Notes under the pieces: generated by a model
What the model saw: the letters and a program-made list of their open reading frames with translations, nothing else
What the model was told of the DNA's origin: nothing
The model's database searches: none
Program-made: the position numbers and the translations under genes
From: Mytilus trossulus
Taxonomy: Eukaryota; Mollusca; Bivalvia; Mytilida; Mytilidae
Direction of reading: 5' to 3'
Assembly (NCBI RefSeq): GCF_036588685.1
Contig: NC_086378.1
Span: forward strand, 15,417,578 to 15,481,577
Length of the DNA stretch: 64,000 bases
Shown: in pieces, positions 23,986-37,044 of the stretch
Layout: each line of letters begins with the position of its first letter
Numbering within the stretch: position 1 is the first letter of the stretch

Positions 23986-25495
23986 TTATTGCAGATCTGC
24001 TGATTTATCTATCACCTTTGAAGGACGAACAAAAGTCAATGCACCCCTTGAACAGTATTTTGCGATACAATCTTTCTTTTTCACAGGGTCCTGCAGATTT
24101 CTACACATCGAACACATTACGTTTGCCAACACACTGACAATAACACTAGATTTGTCGTTGGGTAATCCTTTATTAAGTTTTACATGATTCAATTGGTCCG
24201 TTATTCCTGTAAAACAAATCCTGTATTAATCATTTTTGAACGTACACGATATTGTATTTCAAGTAATAAGCTTTCGAAAAAATACCAAGCAAGATACACT
24301 TCCACTACTAACTGGTCAGAGTCATTACATTTTAAGCTGCTTCAATTGCTTTTTTTTTTTTTTTATCAAAATGTAAAATGAATTTAAATGATATAATTCC
24401 TTGTACATTTGTACATAGACAGATGAAAATTGAAAAGATAGATGTTAATTATTAATAACTGGATTTCCATCCTTATTTGCTTTCCCCCGACAAATGTATG
24501 TATGTACTTCGAGATGCCGCCAGTTGAGACGCCTCCTTGATTGACTTCAAGGTAACAGTGGATCAATGTACTCTCCCTTAATGGATTAAAGGAGATGTGT
24601 CCTTTACAATAGTATCCCACCATCAGAACAATCCCCACCCAAAACCGCCCAAAGGGAGCGTGTAGGAAGAATTATGGGGGAGGAAGCCGAAGTGTTCGGA
24701 GAGAACCACCGGGCTTCTCGGCGAAAACAGACAACCCGAAGAGATTTAAGAAGATTGATCGCCAGATAAATCTGGGAACAACTTTGACCTACCGGGGCCT
24801 CCGAAGTATCCAATCTAGTTTAAACTCCAGTCTTGATACCAGAGATGTGTGTGAGAGGGTAAAATTCACCCTACTGATGTACTGTAAATTCGACGTCTCG
24901 AGTGAGAATCGAACTCGGGACTGTCAGTACTGAAGCCATCAGTCTTAACCACTAGACCACGAACTCACACAAACGAGATTGTTAAAGTTTGGGGCCTCCT
25001 TAGCTGCTTCCATGGGAAATTTAGGGTTGATGTTATAAGTTATGCTTATCAAAATACAAATGCATAATTAAAAAAAATATATATGCTTTTTAATTGCACA
25101 GGGTGTATTTCTTATTCAAGGCATAGATAACTTAGCCGTATTTGGTATAACGTTTTGAAATTTTGGGTTTCCCTTGCTCTTAATCTTTATACTTGTTAGG
25201 ATTTCTAATTATTTTGATCTGAGCGTCAATGATGAGTCTTATGCAGACGAAACACGTATATGGCATACCTAATTATAAGCCTGGTACATTTGATGACTAT
25301 TCGTACCTTGTTGTAGTTGATTCGAACGGTTTCAATCTCATGATGTCTTAGTTTTTCAGCGTAATGTTTTTGCTTGTTGACAATACAATCTACATAAAAA
25401 TAAATATTTCAAAATTGTTCTTACCTGAATAGCTTCTTTGTGTAAAGCAATAAGACTAAAGCCAACATCAGCGAGCAATGGGACGGAATTGCCAT
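23986..25495 (-). CDS. CxxC-hairpin family gene 3 (single-unit form)
   Basis: Smallest member of the minus-strand family. Exon 1 is 25495-25425: MAIPSHCSLM followed by a hydrophobic LALVLLLY, then donor AG|GTAAGA. It is supported by a promoter-side block conserved with gene 2 at the same distance from the ATG (168 against 170 bases). Exon 2 ends at stop 23986. The acceptor aligned with gene 2 (TTTTACAG, exon from 24206) is phase 1, but exon 1 ends in phase 2. A weaker acceptor 14 bases upstream (ATACAG, exon from 24220) restores the frame and gives 101 aa. The protein has one C-x2-C-x11-C-x4-C unit (CSMC ... KKKDCIAKYC). Compared with gene 2, a segment carrying the first unit is missing, joining NHVKL directly to NKGLPN. 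Function unknown; exon choice uncertain. Confidence 0.55.
24384..24975 (-). mobile_element. tRNA-derived SINE, minus strand
   Basis: On the minus strand a tRNA-like head has an A box (TGGTCTAGTGG, 24949-24959) and a B box (GAGTTCGATTCTC, 24904-24916) in good order. A body of about 450 bp follows, running towards 24400. It lies in the single intron of CxxC gene 3. Open frames on the minus strand here belong to the SINE body. Confidence 0.7.
25115..25300 (-). repeat. Dispersed repeat R3, diverged minus-strand copy
   Basis: Holds 'gagcgtcaatgatgagtctt' and 'gcagacgaaacacgtatatg', the reverse complement of the R3 core. Lies in the intron of CxxC gene 3. Confidence 0.65.
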
Positions 25496-25644
25496 ACTGG
25501 TACTTCAGCTGTTTACTCACATAAATGCAGTAATGGGATTTAATACAATATGTCATCACTTATGTCGTGTAGTTGAATACATTTGAATAGCTTGAGGTAA
25601 TTCAATACTTACTGTCGGAAATAAGCAAATCATGTGAATAAAAA

Positions 25645-25715
25645 CCCATTTAAAACGTTCCTGTTTCATTAATTATCATAGCAAAAGTTGTCATGACAAC
25701 ATGTAACGATAGTAC
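25645..25715 (-). promoter_or_regulatory. Conserved upstream block of CxxC gene 3
   Basis: The plus-strand text 'gtttcattaattatcatagc' then 'aaaagttgtcatgacaacat' matches 'gtttcatttatcatcctagc' then 'aaaggttgtcaggacacgat' upstream of gene 2 (38438-38480). The distance to each ATG is nearly the same. It is shared promoter or 5' flank ancestry. No specific factor site is claimed. Confidence 0.5.
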
Positions 25716-25808
25716 AAAGGTCTTTCTTAGATAATTGTGTAGAATATTTAGGAACAGCTTTATATTGAGGCATACAACTTCATTTAAGTCGTCGTTATTC
25801 AAGTAAAA

Positions 25809-27570
25809 CTAGAGGCTCTAAAGAGCCTGTGTCGCTCACCTTGGTCTATGTGCATATTAAACAAAGGACACAAATGGATTCATGACAAAATTGTATTTTG
25901 GTGATGGTGATGTGTTTGAAGTTCTTACTTTACTAAACGATTTTGCTTCTTACAATTATATCTATCATGAACTTTGCCCATTAGTAACAGAGAACTATAT
26001 TTGGTAAAAATTTACATAAATTTACCAAATTAATGAAAATTGTTAAAAATTGACTATAAAGGGCAATAACTCCTTAAGGGGTCAATTGACCATTTAGGTC
26101 ATGTTGACTTATTTGTAGATCTTACTTTGCTGAACATTATTGCTGTTTACAGTTTATCGCTATCTATAATAGTATTCAAGATAACCAAAAACGGCAAAAT
26201 TTCTTTTAAAATTACCAATTGGAGGGCAGCAACCCAACAACCAGTTGTCCAATTCATCTGAAAAATTCAGGGCAGATAGATATTGACTTGATTAACAATT
26301 TAACTTCTTGTCAGATTTGCTCTAGATGCTTTGGTTTTATAGTTATAAGCAAAAAACTGCATTTTACCCCTATGTTCTATTTTTAGCCGTGGCGGCCATC
26401 TTGGTTGAATGGCCAGGTCATCGGACACATTTTTCAAACTAGATACCCCAAAGATGATTGTGGCCTAGTAGTTTCAGTGGAGATTTTGTAAAAGATTACT
26501 TAGATTTATGAAAAATGGTAAAAGATTGACTATAAAGGGCAATAACTCCTAAAGGGGTCAACTGACCATTTTGGTCATTTGACTTATTTGTAGATCTTAC
26601 GTTGCTGAACATTATTGCTGTTTACAGTTTATCTCTATCTATAATAATATTCAAGATAATAACCAAAAACAGCAAAATTTCCTCAAAATTACCAATTCAG
26701 GGGCAGCAACCCAACAACCGATTGACCGATTCATCTGAAAATTTCAGGGCAGATAGTTCTTGACCTGATAAACATTTTTATCCCATGTCAGATTTCCTCA
26801 AAATGCTTTGGTTTTTGAGTTATAAGCCAAAAACTGCATTTTACCCCTATGTTCTATTTTTAGAGGTGGCGGCCATCTTGGTTGGTTGACCAGGTCACGC
26901 CACACATTTTTTAAACTAGATACCCCAAAGATGATTGTGGCCAAGTTTGGATTAATTTGGCCAAGTAGTTTCAGAGGAGAAGATTTTTGTAAAAGATTAC
27001 TTTAATTTACGAAAAATGGTTAAAAATTGACTATAAAGGGCAATAACTCCTAAACGGGTCAACTGACCATTTTGGTCATGTTGACTTATTTGTAGATCTT
27101 TCTTTGTTGAACATTATTGCTGTTTACAGTTTATCTCTAACTATAATAATATTCAAGATAATAACCAAAAACAGCAAAATTTCTTCAAAATTACCAATTC
27201 AGGGGCAGCAACCCAACAACCGATTGACCGATTCATCTGAAAATTTCAGGGCAGATAGATCTTGACCTGATAAACATTTTTACCCCATGTCAGATTTGCT
27301 CTAAATGCTTTGGTTTTTGAGTTATAAGCCAAAAACTGCATTTTACCCCTATGTTCTATTTTTAGCCGTGGCGGCCATCTTGGTTGGTTGACCGGGTCAC
27401 GCCACACATTTTTTAAACTAGATACCCCAATGATGATTGTGGCCAAGTTTGGTTTGATTTGGCCCAGTAGTTTCAGAGGAGAAGATTTTTGTAAAAGTTA
27501 ACGACGACGGACGACGGACGCCAATTGATGAGAAAAGCTCACTTGGCCCTTCGGGCCAGGTGAGCTAAAA
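25809..27570 (+). repeat. Long repeat R4 with three internal tandem units
   Basis: Begins 'ctagaggctctaaagagcct gtg' and ends 'cttcgggccaggtgagctaa'; short termini GCTCACCTTGG and CCAGGTGAGC are inverted. Inside are three units of about 480-500 bp, marked by 'gactataaagggcaataact' at 26051, 26530 and 27029 and 'cgtggcggccatcttggttg' in between. No transposase-like ORF is visible; it behaves as a non-autonomous or satellite-bearing element. A degraded fragment lies at 18090-18400. Confidence 0.8.
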
Positions 27571-30500
27571 AAGGAATATATTGAAAAATTAAGGAAATAA
27601 CTAAGTTGATCAATTGGTTGTTGTTTCCATACTATCAGATCAAATCAACAATGCATTCAATGTTTAGCTTTTCAAAGTCTGAAGACATATAAATCTTTAT
27701 GTCTTTATATTATATTACTTAGATTATTGGCAGTCTTTAAAGTCGCAACCCCCAAGAACACTATATTTGACAATTCGACCACTGGAATGTTGTATCATGC
27801 TGAATTCTTCTTTCTTAGTTTTGATGTTTAAAAAAATACTCTGAAAGTGCAGTTATATTGTGTTAAGGGTGGAGAAATAAAAAGTTGTAAGCAAAGCAAA
27901 TAAAAAGAATAAGCCAATACTTTAGACAAAAACCTGACGAGCCAACAAAACACTACTAATATATATAACAATTGAGCAACACCCAGCCCTCATTGTAAGT
28001 TAATCTCAGGCAATCCAAAATATTATCAGTTTATGCGTCACTAGGAACACGGCTATTTTATTCTTAAATAAGATACTTTGATGGGCTATTAATATAACAT
28101 ATTAAAAATATCGTTCAATATTGTCCCTAACCGAATGTATTTTTTTAACACGACTGTCGTATTGATGTATGCTCAACCTCTGCTTCTGTCGATCTGTAAT
28201 GCCAGCAGCTATACATGTCAAGAAACAATCATTCATTTAACCAGTCGACCAATTGATACAGTAAAAAATAAATTAACTTAGAATTTAATTTAGTATTTTT
28301 TTCATTTTGAAAATTATTTTGAAATTTATAAAAAAAAAAATCAAATTCTTAATATTTGAAGATCATAGTTCATATTCTTGCATGAACTTCGATTAACGAA
28401 TTTCATAAACTGTTATCTTCGTTTGCTCCTTGATATAAGTGGGCGTTTAAGGCAATTGTTTTATCAAATAATCCATTTCTGTGTATGTTGGAGTTTGTAA
28501 CTGTTGCATTTCATAGTTTCTGTTGTTCTGTTGTTTTTCATTTTTAGTTAATTTGTGTCCCTCAGTTATAGTTGGTAACCCTCATTTTTCTCGTAATCGA
28601 GTTATTATGCCTTTTGGACAGCAGTATACTACTGTGTTGGATTTAAATATAAAAACTTAAAGTGTCAATATGTTTCAACAAGTAGTTCATTAAATCACCT
28701 GTGTGTTTTATATATTTATATATCCGATGAATACACTCTCTTGTAGAGTTGTCACTTGTTCAGACGTAATTATAACATAGTTACTTCTGTGACTTCATCT
28801 TTCATTAATTTGTAGGATTCTTTACAATGAATATTTCAGCTGATCTGTAACAACTACATACCTTATATATATCATGTACTGTATTTCGAAGCTAGATTAA
28901 AACTGACGAGGAAAAGTAGCACCAACCACCAAAGCTTTATTTTTATGTGGACTAAGTGGTCGAGTGGTCTAGCGCGCCGGATACTGTGCAAGGCGATATC
29001 TCAGTAGTATGAGTTCGAATTCCGGCAAGGGAAGAACAAAAACATTTGATATATCAAATTTACAGATCTAACATTGTTTGGCTGATGTTTAGACGAATTA
29101 TATACAGTATATATGATATATTCATAAGTCTAAATTGAAAACAACGTTCAAACCTATGATTGCGTTGGATAAAAACCGCAATTTCTATACTTGTAAAACA
29201 CATTTCGTTGTAAAGGGGTATCAATACAGCACAAACAACATTTTCCAAAAGACCAAAAAAGTGAAAAAAGTATATTTAAACAAAACACATTTGACTAGCA
29301 TGACGAACAACTAATGTTCTTAAACCATGCTGACTGCCATTAGCGATTGCCAAAAAAATTGATCACAAGGTTTAACAAAACGGATCTTGATATTGATTTA
29401 ATACTGAACAGAAAACAATAAACTTGCGGCAAAGATGTTATACCACAAACATGAGGTGCAAAATTTGTACACCAGATCCGAATTTCGACAATAAATGTCT
29501 CTTCAGTGATGTTAGAGATCAAAACGGTATTTAGTATACATATTTAGGACCTGCTGATATATAGAAAAATACGGGGATTTGGTTCGATTGCAAATAGGAC
29601 AATTATATCCCGTAGACTTAAAATGAAGTGTCTGTAAGCAAGTATAGACAAAACGTAACAATGAGGCTAACCCATATCATTCCGGTGGCAATAAACAGCC
29701 CCGACATGACGAATGTGAAACAATTCAAACGAGAAGACCAACGAATAAATTTATAACAAAATAATTGATTCAACACAAAAAATGACTGATATGGGTACAT
29801 GACAACCAATGAACTACAGTAACTCACCTGGGGCAAGCACAGAAAGAATGTGGCGGGGTTCAGATGATTGTGGGCGTTTTAACTTCCCTAAAAGAAAACG
29901 AAAGATACTAGAGGGACAGCCAAACTCATATATTGAAAATAAACTGACAACGCCATGGAATTGTTTTTAGGTATCATTTGACATTATAATATGAATAGGG
30001 TAATTTAGAACGACGTACAAGGAATATACATGCATCTGCTTATGTTTACCGTTGCAAAATTGTCTACCTAAAACTTCTTAGTGACCAAGAAATTGCATCA
30101 CAAATAAAGCACACATCGTACCATACCGTATATGTTTCATATCAACAAATTTGATTCATTCATACAGTACATAGATTATTTAATAGGGATGGCCGAAAGG
30201 GGGGAGTGGCAATCAAAATCCTATTGTCCGCCCTTTTAGATAAAAAGGAACTTCATTACATGAACATGTTGTTCAGTGGCTGCAATTGCCATTTGTTGAT
30301 GTGGTTCATAAGAGTTTTTCGTTTAGATTAGACTATACTATTCATTTTCAAGTTTGAATGGTTTTATACTTGTCATTTTTACAAATTGTGACTATATAGG
30401 AGAGTTGCCTTGTTACCACTACCACCACATCTTCTGACATTTGTTTAAAAGTGTCCACTTCTACATACGGAATATATGTTCCCCAATTGATACGACTATC

Positions 30501-30954
30501 TAGAGCTTGTATTTTCTATCAAAATTTACTTGATAAAGTGTTGCTGCTCATAAGGAAGCTATTGAACAAAGAGTTTAATTTTACGGACGTCATCATGAGT
30601 TGGTTAAAAGATTATGTCTGATATGTTCCTAATGTCGTAGCTACAATCCATTTCCCTTTTCAAGAGTGTGACCTTCCGAATTTTACTAGTTTCCGGGTTT
30701 GTTATAACATGAGCAACATGACGAGTGTCACACGTGGAGCAGGATCTGCATTCCCCGTTAGAGCACATGAGATAACCCTCACTTTTTTAGGGATTTATTC
30801 TCTAGTTTTCTTTGTTATGTCCTGAGTATTTTTGTTTGTCTTTTTGCCATGACGTTGTCAGTCGATTTTGTATCCATGAGCTTGAATTTCCTATTAGTAC
30901 ATTTCGCTCCTCTTCTATGTTATATATATCATATATGAATTCATATAAAAAATA
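27571..30954. other. Intergenic, no gene seen
   Basis: AT-rich. A tRNA-like SINE head sits at about 28940-29045 (separate entry). An R1-related stretch lies at about 29600-29870, an R2 fragment at 29885-29960, and a minus-strand R2 copy at 30735-30910 ('gccatgacgttgtcagtcga'). The ORFs of 60-72 codons here lack splice signals or recognisable motifs. Confidence 0.5.
28940..29045 (+). mobile_element. SINE head with Leu/Ser-type tRNA likeness
   Basis: A box 'tggtcgagtggtctagcg' from 28957 and B box 'gagttcgaattcc' at 29011-29023, spaced as in a long-arm tRNA. The acceptor-stem ends do not pair and A-rich sequence follows, so a SINE head is favoured over a working tRNA gene. Confidence 0.55.
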
Positions 30955-31410
30955 TAGTTATCAAAGGTAAAGGATTATAGTTTGATACGCCAAACGCGCG
31001 TTTCGTCTACATAAGACTCATCAGTGACGCTGAGATTAAACAAAAATTGATAGTAAAACAAGTACAAAGTTAAAGAGCATTGAGGACCCAAAATTCCAAA
31101 AAAGTTGTTCCAAATACGGCTATGATAATCTATGCCTGGGATAAGAAAATCCTTAATATTTATAATAATTAATACTTTTGCAACCAGTTAATTTATAAAA
31201 ATGACCAAATAATTGACATTTATGTCAACCCCTACTGGTCCGGTGATATCCTTGGGGACGAAACGTCCACCAGCAGTGGCATCGACTCAATAGTGTAAAT
31301 ATATATCAAAGGTACCAGGAATATAGTTTTATACGCCAGACGCGCGTTTCGTCAGCACAAGACTCATTAGTGACGCTCAGATAAAAAAGTTTGAAATCCA
31401 AAACTATACT
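30955..31410 (+). repeat. Dispersed repeat R3, one full and one partial copy
   Basis: First copy runs from 'atagttatcaaaggtaaagg' to 'cagcagtggcatcgactcaa'; the second begins at 31305 and breaks off after 'attagtgacgctcagataaa'. Confidence 0.75.
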
Positions 31411-32611
31411 AGTTTTTCCTTTCGTGACTATTTAAAACTTTTCCATCAGCTGCTGTCAATTAATATATCATGTTTTGACATATTCGATCCTTTTTCAGCT
31501 CGTTATTTATTTGCCTGTGGTAATATGTACTGTGTGACGTATGTTTTATGAATAAGTTATATATCGAAATAATTATTAATTATATATGTTACATAAAACA
31601 TCCAAAACAGCTTTAAATTACAAATTCATAATTAATGGAACGTATTTTGGTAGTATCCAATGATTTAAACAGAATTAATACTGTTTTTTTTAAAATAGAA
31701 AAGCTCTCGAGTTGAGATGACCAATGATAATCTGTATATTGCTATTTTACTTATGACAACGTTGTTAATCTAATGATAGTTTTCATATCATTCGACTCCG
31801 CTGAAAAAGAAAATTATCAGTTAGCAAGATCAAAGGATAATTTCGTAAAATAGCAACAATTTTATATTTAACACAAGCATAATACAAAGTGATTAAGCTG
31901 TGCTAAGTTTTAAATGCTAAAAATGAAATCAGTAAAAGGTATCCATAAATCATCTGAAAATATACCATCTATAAATTCATCCAATTCAAAAATACATTTT
32001 AAAATACCATTGAGTTGAACTTACAATTCGTCAATCAAGAGAAGATTTCTCATATTACTCTTTTCAATATTAATATTTTGACTCTCACATGCACAAATTG
32101 AGGATGGAGGCAAAACAAAAATCGTAAGATGCACATACATAATCATTTTCGGTGGTCATACAAAAACTACCTGCGAATTAAAATGTTGATTATTTTACAA
32201 TTGTTACGTAACACATACCGGTAATATGCATTCGGAATAAAAAAAAAAGTATACTAGTAGTATAAATGACTACGATGGGAAAGCTATATGTTTTCTTTAA
32301 GGGTAAAATAGCGAACACTAGTAGAAATGAAAAGTAGTACTCTGGAACATTTATGAATATTTACATGTACATTTATAATTTTCGTTCCATATTTACATAA
32401 ACTAAACACTTTCCATGAACTAGCAGTTATCACAGAATGCTCCACACATAATCATGCATTATCTTAATCAGACAACCTAATACTAGATATGCAGTTTTAA
32501 ATGTTAAGTTTATATACAAGCGAAACTAGTATTCGAGATTTAACTGTTTTTCACAAACATTCTATTTTTAAAATATTATTATATTTAGATTTTTGTCAAT
32601 GTTATTCATCT
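31411..32611. other. 3' flank of CxxC gene 1, no gene seen
   Basis: AT-rich sequence without recognisable exons or repeats beyond simple tracts. Confidence 0.45.
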
Positions 32612-35088
32612 CTATTTGCGAGTAAGATTTAGACAGTTTTGCACGACACAGTTTGTGTTCTTTTGATCTTTTATATCCCTGCATAGTTGGCACATCATGT
32701 CTGTTAAATGAGCAAAAATTACAGGCCAACGGTCTGCAGCTGTTGATTGATTGGACAAGTATGTCTCTATTTTCCCCTCGCCACCAGTATCTTCCTCCTC
32801 TTCTTCGTGATCGATTTCTTCTTCATTATCTTTACTTAATTTTGTGATTGATCTTATACAAATTTTCTTTTGACATATTTCCTTTTTATTATTTGGGTTT
32901 GAACAATCATTACACAGTATATGTTTTATCTCATCAAACACATCTGGTATGTCATTGGGCTGAATGTTTAGCTCCTCTCTAAGTTCATGTCTGTGTAGTG
33001 CTGAGTTTGCTTCTACAAAACACAATAACATAACATTGCAATATACCTATACAAATTACAAATCGAATTCTGAGTAAAAAGTAAAATAAGAAAAATTCCG
33101 AACTCGAAAGAAATTTAAATCGGAAAATCCCTGTTCAAATTGCAATAACAAAATCTCAAACAGATCAAAGGAATGGAAAACAACTGTCATGTTCTGACTT
33201 GCTACAGGCATTTCTTTTTACAGAAAATGGTGGATTTAACGTTGTTTCATAGCTAGCTAAACCTCACACTTGTATCACACATGCATAAAATTCGATTATA
33301 TGGACAACAAAGTTTGAACAAAACATACATACTTTATGAATAAAATGTCGAAAAGGAATACATCAATCAACATTGTTTTTTAATCTTAATCACTATAAAA
33401 ACAAACAAACACGAAAAAATTAAAGACCTGGATACAAAAAATTACCACAGCACAAAAAAAAATAAAAAAATTGACAAGATGCAAATAATTCGACAGTTTC
33501 TTTTGACAGGTGACTACATAATATGAATATTATATTTCGGAGAACGTTATTGGTAATATTACCAAAAAAAAAAAACTAGAGTGGTAAATTCAGAACTTTT
33601 TATAAATTTTAAAGTTTTTTTCTAGTAGAATGTCTAGAAAACTGTAAATCGACTAGTTTACACGCATTCTATTTTTTGAGTGCTTACTTCTTCACTTGTC
33701 GGCGATTTATTTACCCGATCTTCTCATTGACTTGATTTATCTATATGACGAAAGATCGCAAAGTTTCGCATATTCTTGACGATTTAAATTTGCGTTTTTT
33801 TCCACTTGCAAATGCAGCGAATATTTTATTTTAGTTGACAATTTTAATTCAATAATCGCATAAAAACATTGCAGTCATCAGTGTCATGATTAAGTTGTAA
33901 AAAATAATTTTCTTATATCACAACATGCGTTTATACTCTAAAATGATAGCAACTTTATGAAAATCGAACTCTTGAAACATTGCCTCATTTGGACGCTATG
34001 GATGGACGGACGAACCGGTAGCTTTCCTCTTGCAAATGAACATGTATGCTCCTGTATTAGACAAGTTTGATTCATTGACAAATTTCTCGCCATTCATCCA
34101 TGTCAAAAGGTTTTGTAAAATAATTACGACATCTGAACCATCTTGTAGCAAATACTTGCATTGGGAAAGCATTGACTGGTATTTAAAAATAAATGAAAAT
34201 ATGGCAAACTGAGCGATTTTTGTCAATGCAAGAAGCTTAAAGCCATAACGCAAATACAAAGGACACAATTCAACAATTTAAATGCAGACTGCAGGTATCT
34301 TTAAGATGATGTTGATGAATATATAGTAAGGGTGTTTTCTAAATACTTATAATATCTTTTGATTTTCCACAAAAAAGTGGCCTTCTCATACTTTAAAATT
34401 TGTTCTCGAAAAAAGATGTGCACGGAATAAATGATACAATTAAGTGACAATTTATTTAAAATCTTATCTAGTGTTACAGTGATATATGTTGTACCTATTC
34501 GATTTATAATGGATATTTGTCTCGTTGGCACCAATACCACATATTTTTATTTCTATGGAACGTAATGGTGAATGATTTATCTACTTGCTTATTTATCTAA
34601 TAAAATTGAGAATGGAAATGGGGAATGTGTCAAAGAGACAACAACCCGACCAAATAAACCTATATCAAAATAGAAACTTGCCGCCTGGATTTGAAATATC
34701 CATGTCAACTGGGTGCACTACAACTGAAACCTTAAAAGGTCATTATACGCCAAATAAATTTTGACTGATACAGGGAATGATTGCTTGTGTAAATACTACG
34801 CATATCTTGAATGATCCTCAATAGAATAGGAACGAGAACAACATACCGAATAGCACAACATTAAAAATTTGAAGAGCTGAAATGCAAAAGGAGCCTACTG
34901 AAAACAATCAACACAGTGTAATTTTTGTTTAATATTAGAAACACATGTAATTAATTTTTTTCCCCAGTCATTAGATAGGTCACTTGTGAATATTCGAACT
35001 TAACTTTTATTTAATACATACCTTGTTGCTTTATAACTAAAGGCATGACAAACTGGAAATACGAAATTGACAATAAAATCAAAAGCAT
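32612..35088 (-). CDS. CxxC-hairpin family gene 1 (acidic linker)
   Basis: Two exons: 35088-35022 (ATG, signal peptide MLLILLSISYFQFVMPLVIK, phase 1 donor CAAG|GTATGT) and 33012-32612 (acceptor TTTTGTAG). Together they give 155 aa. The secreted part has two cysteine units: CNDC-x9-C-x4-C (CNDCSNPNNKKEICQKKIC) and CQLC-x10-C-x4-C (CQLCRDIKDQKNTNCVVQNC). Each is preceded by a helix-prone stretch (FDEIKHIL, IFAHLTDMM). The linker is strongly acidic with a run of Glu/Asp (EEEIDHEEEEED), unlike the basic linker of gene 2. Each unit could form a two-helix hairpin closed by two disulfides; this is inferred from spacing. I do not recognise the family. It shares strand, exon structure and phase with genes 2 and 3. 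Confidence 0.78.
33013..35021 (-). other. Intron of CxxC gene 1
   Basis: About 2.0 kb. Includes a diverged R5 copy at 33060-33260 and an R1/R6-type fragment at about 34605-34780 ('gagaatggaaatggggaatg'). Overlapping short ORFs on both strands near 34000-34540 show no motif. Confidence 0.55.
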
Positions 35089-35754
35089 CTTTACAACGAC
35101 TTATTCCCTGTGTTTATCTTCACACTATAATTTTACGTAACTTATTTTATGCGAAGTACTTCATTTACATAGTTTAGTGTCATCTTTGATGCATCACTTA
35201 TCTATCTTGTATTATTTTGTTTTAGTAAGCATTATCTAGTAATTTGTAAAAAGAATCAATCAAATAATATTGAAACGTAAAAGGTTAATTTTTCCAAAGG
35301 AAGATAGACTCCAAGGAAATGTAAAAGTAAAACTTGACAAGTGACAAAATGGAACTTGAAATGTCACATTGCAGGAATACGTTGAATACATTCGAGAACA
35401 TCACTACCAATCGTGTGATAAACCCGATATTTACAAAGAAACGTTCGTAAAAAACTATTGTTTTTTTTACAATAAATTATCATCTATGCAACCTGTTATT
35501 AAAATTTAATTGTGTAGTGCAAATCAGAATATATGATAATGCTATTACAAAAAAAAAAATCATATAAAACAAAGAGTACCTTAAAATCTAATTTATCAAT
35601 TGCGATCGTAGTTTCCTGTTTTCATTTAACAAACACCAAAGCATGTTTGAATAAGTGATAAACAATTAGCCCGAGAACAATAATATTTAGGCAAAAGTAT
35701 TAGACGCAAATGTCTTTAGGCTGGACAAATCATTTCAAAATTATATTCATTTTC
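35089..35754. other. Spacer between CxxC genes 1 and 2
   Basis: Upstream flank of gene 1 on the minus strand. AT-rich; the upstream block shared by genes 2 and 3 was not found here. No exon recognised. Confidence 0.45.
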
Positions 35755-36765
35755 AGAACTTTATTTGGACTTGTTTTGGATTCAAGCGTCACTGATAAGT
35801 CTTTTTGTAGACGAAACGCGCGTCTTGCGTATATAGAAAAAAATAGAAAACAACACGTTTTATAATTTATTGCGTCCGAAGCGCTTTTCTGGATTTACCT
35901 TCATCAGGAACGCTAAAAGCCAAACATTTGAAATCCGAAGATGTATAAGTACCGAAAATCGTTGAAGAGCTATATGTCAAAAATACCTAAAATAAATTAA
36001 TTTAGTCCTAGTATCTATGATGAGTTTATTTACAACCACTGGGTCGATGCAACTGCCGATGGAGATTTAATTCCCTGAGGGTATCACAAGCCCAGTAGTC
36101 AGCACTTTTTTGTGCTGACATGCATTTTCATTGATATGGTTATATTTATAAATTTACTGTTTAAAATTTTTTGAATTATTTGAAATACTAAGGCTTTTCT
36201 ACCTCAGGCATAGATTACCTTAGCTGTATTTGGCAAAACTTTCAGGAATTTTGGTCCTCAATGCTCTTTAACTTCGTTCTTTCTCTGGCCGTTTTAACTT
36301 TTTTGGATTCGAGCGTCACTGATGAGTCTTTTTGTAGACGCAACGCGCGTCTGGCGTATATTTTAAATTAAGTCCTGGTATCTATGATGAGTTTATTTAC
36401 AACCAGTGGCTCGATGCCTCTGCTGGTGGGGATTAATTTCCCCGAGCTGGTATCATAAGCCCAGTAGTCAGCACTTTTTGTGCTGACATGAATTGTCATT
36501 GGTATGGTTATATTTATAAATTTACTGTTTACAATTTTTTTAATTATTTGAAATACTAAGGCTTTTCTACCTCAGGCATAGATTACCTTAGTTGTATTTG
36601 GCAAAACTTTTAGGAATTTTGGTCCTCAATGCTCTTCAACTTCATACTTGATTTGGCCTTTTTAATTTTTTGGATTCGAGCGTCACTGATGAGGTTTTTT
36701 GTAGAAGAAACGCGCGTCTGGCGTATATTTTAAATTTAGTCCTGGTATCTATGATGAGTTTATTT
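35755..36765 (-). repeat. Dispersed repeat R3, minus-strand cluster
   Basis: Several reverse-oriented copies, marked by 'gagcgtcactgatgagtctt' and 'cgcgcgtctggcgtatattt' near 36305, 36675 and (diverged) 35780. A variant at 35870-35940 shares 'gcgtccgaagcgcttttctg' with 43355 and 43710. It lies between CxxC genes 1 and 2. Confidence 0.8.
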
Positions 36766-37044
36766 CATATTGCAACATTGACATAGTTGAACTCTCTCTT
36801 TATCTCTTTTACTCACTCTCCATTGTTCAGAAAAGTACATTCTTTTTTTCTAGTTTGTACTTTCCATATGATTTTATTATTAGAGTAAGTCTTACATTTC
36901 TCACTTCAAACACTACAACATATATAATTTAAAACTTGTATTTGTGTAGGTGAAAGTTGATATTTCTTTGGTTCAATTTATAAGTAATTAATTAAAAAAT
37001 TTCTCGCTACTTTAAACGTTTACTTGATAGTTTTTAAACCAGAA

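Noticed and set aside
24904-24959. Functional tRNA gene on the minus strand
   Set aside because: A and B boxes are good but acceptor arms do not close and a long body follows: SINE head.
32653-32847. Plus-strand ORF opposite CxxC gene 1
   Set aside because: Antisense shadow of the real exon on the minus strand.
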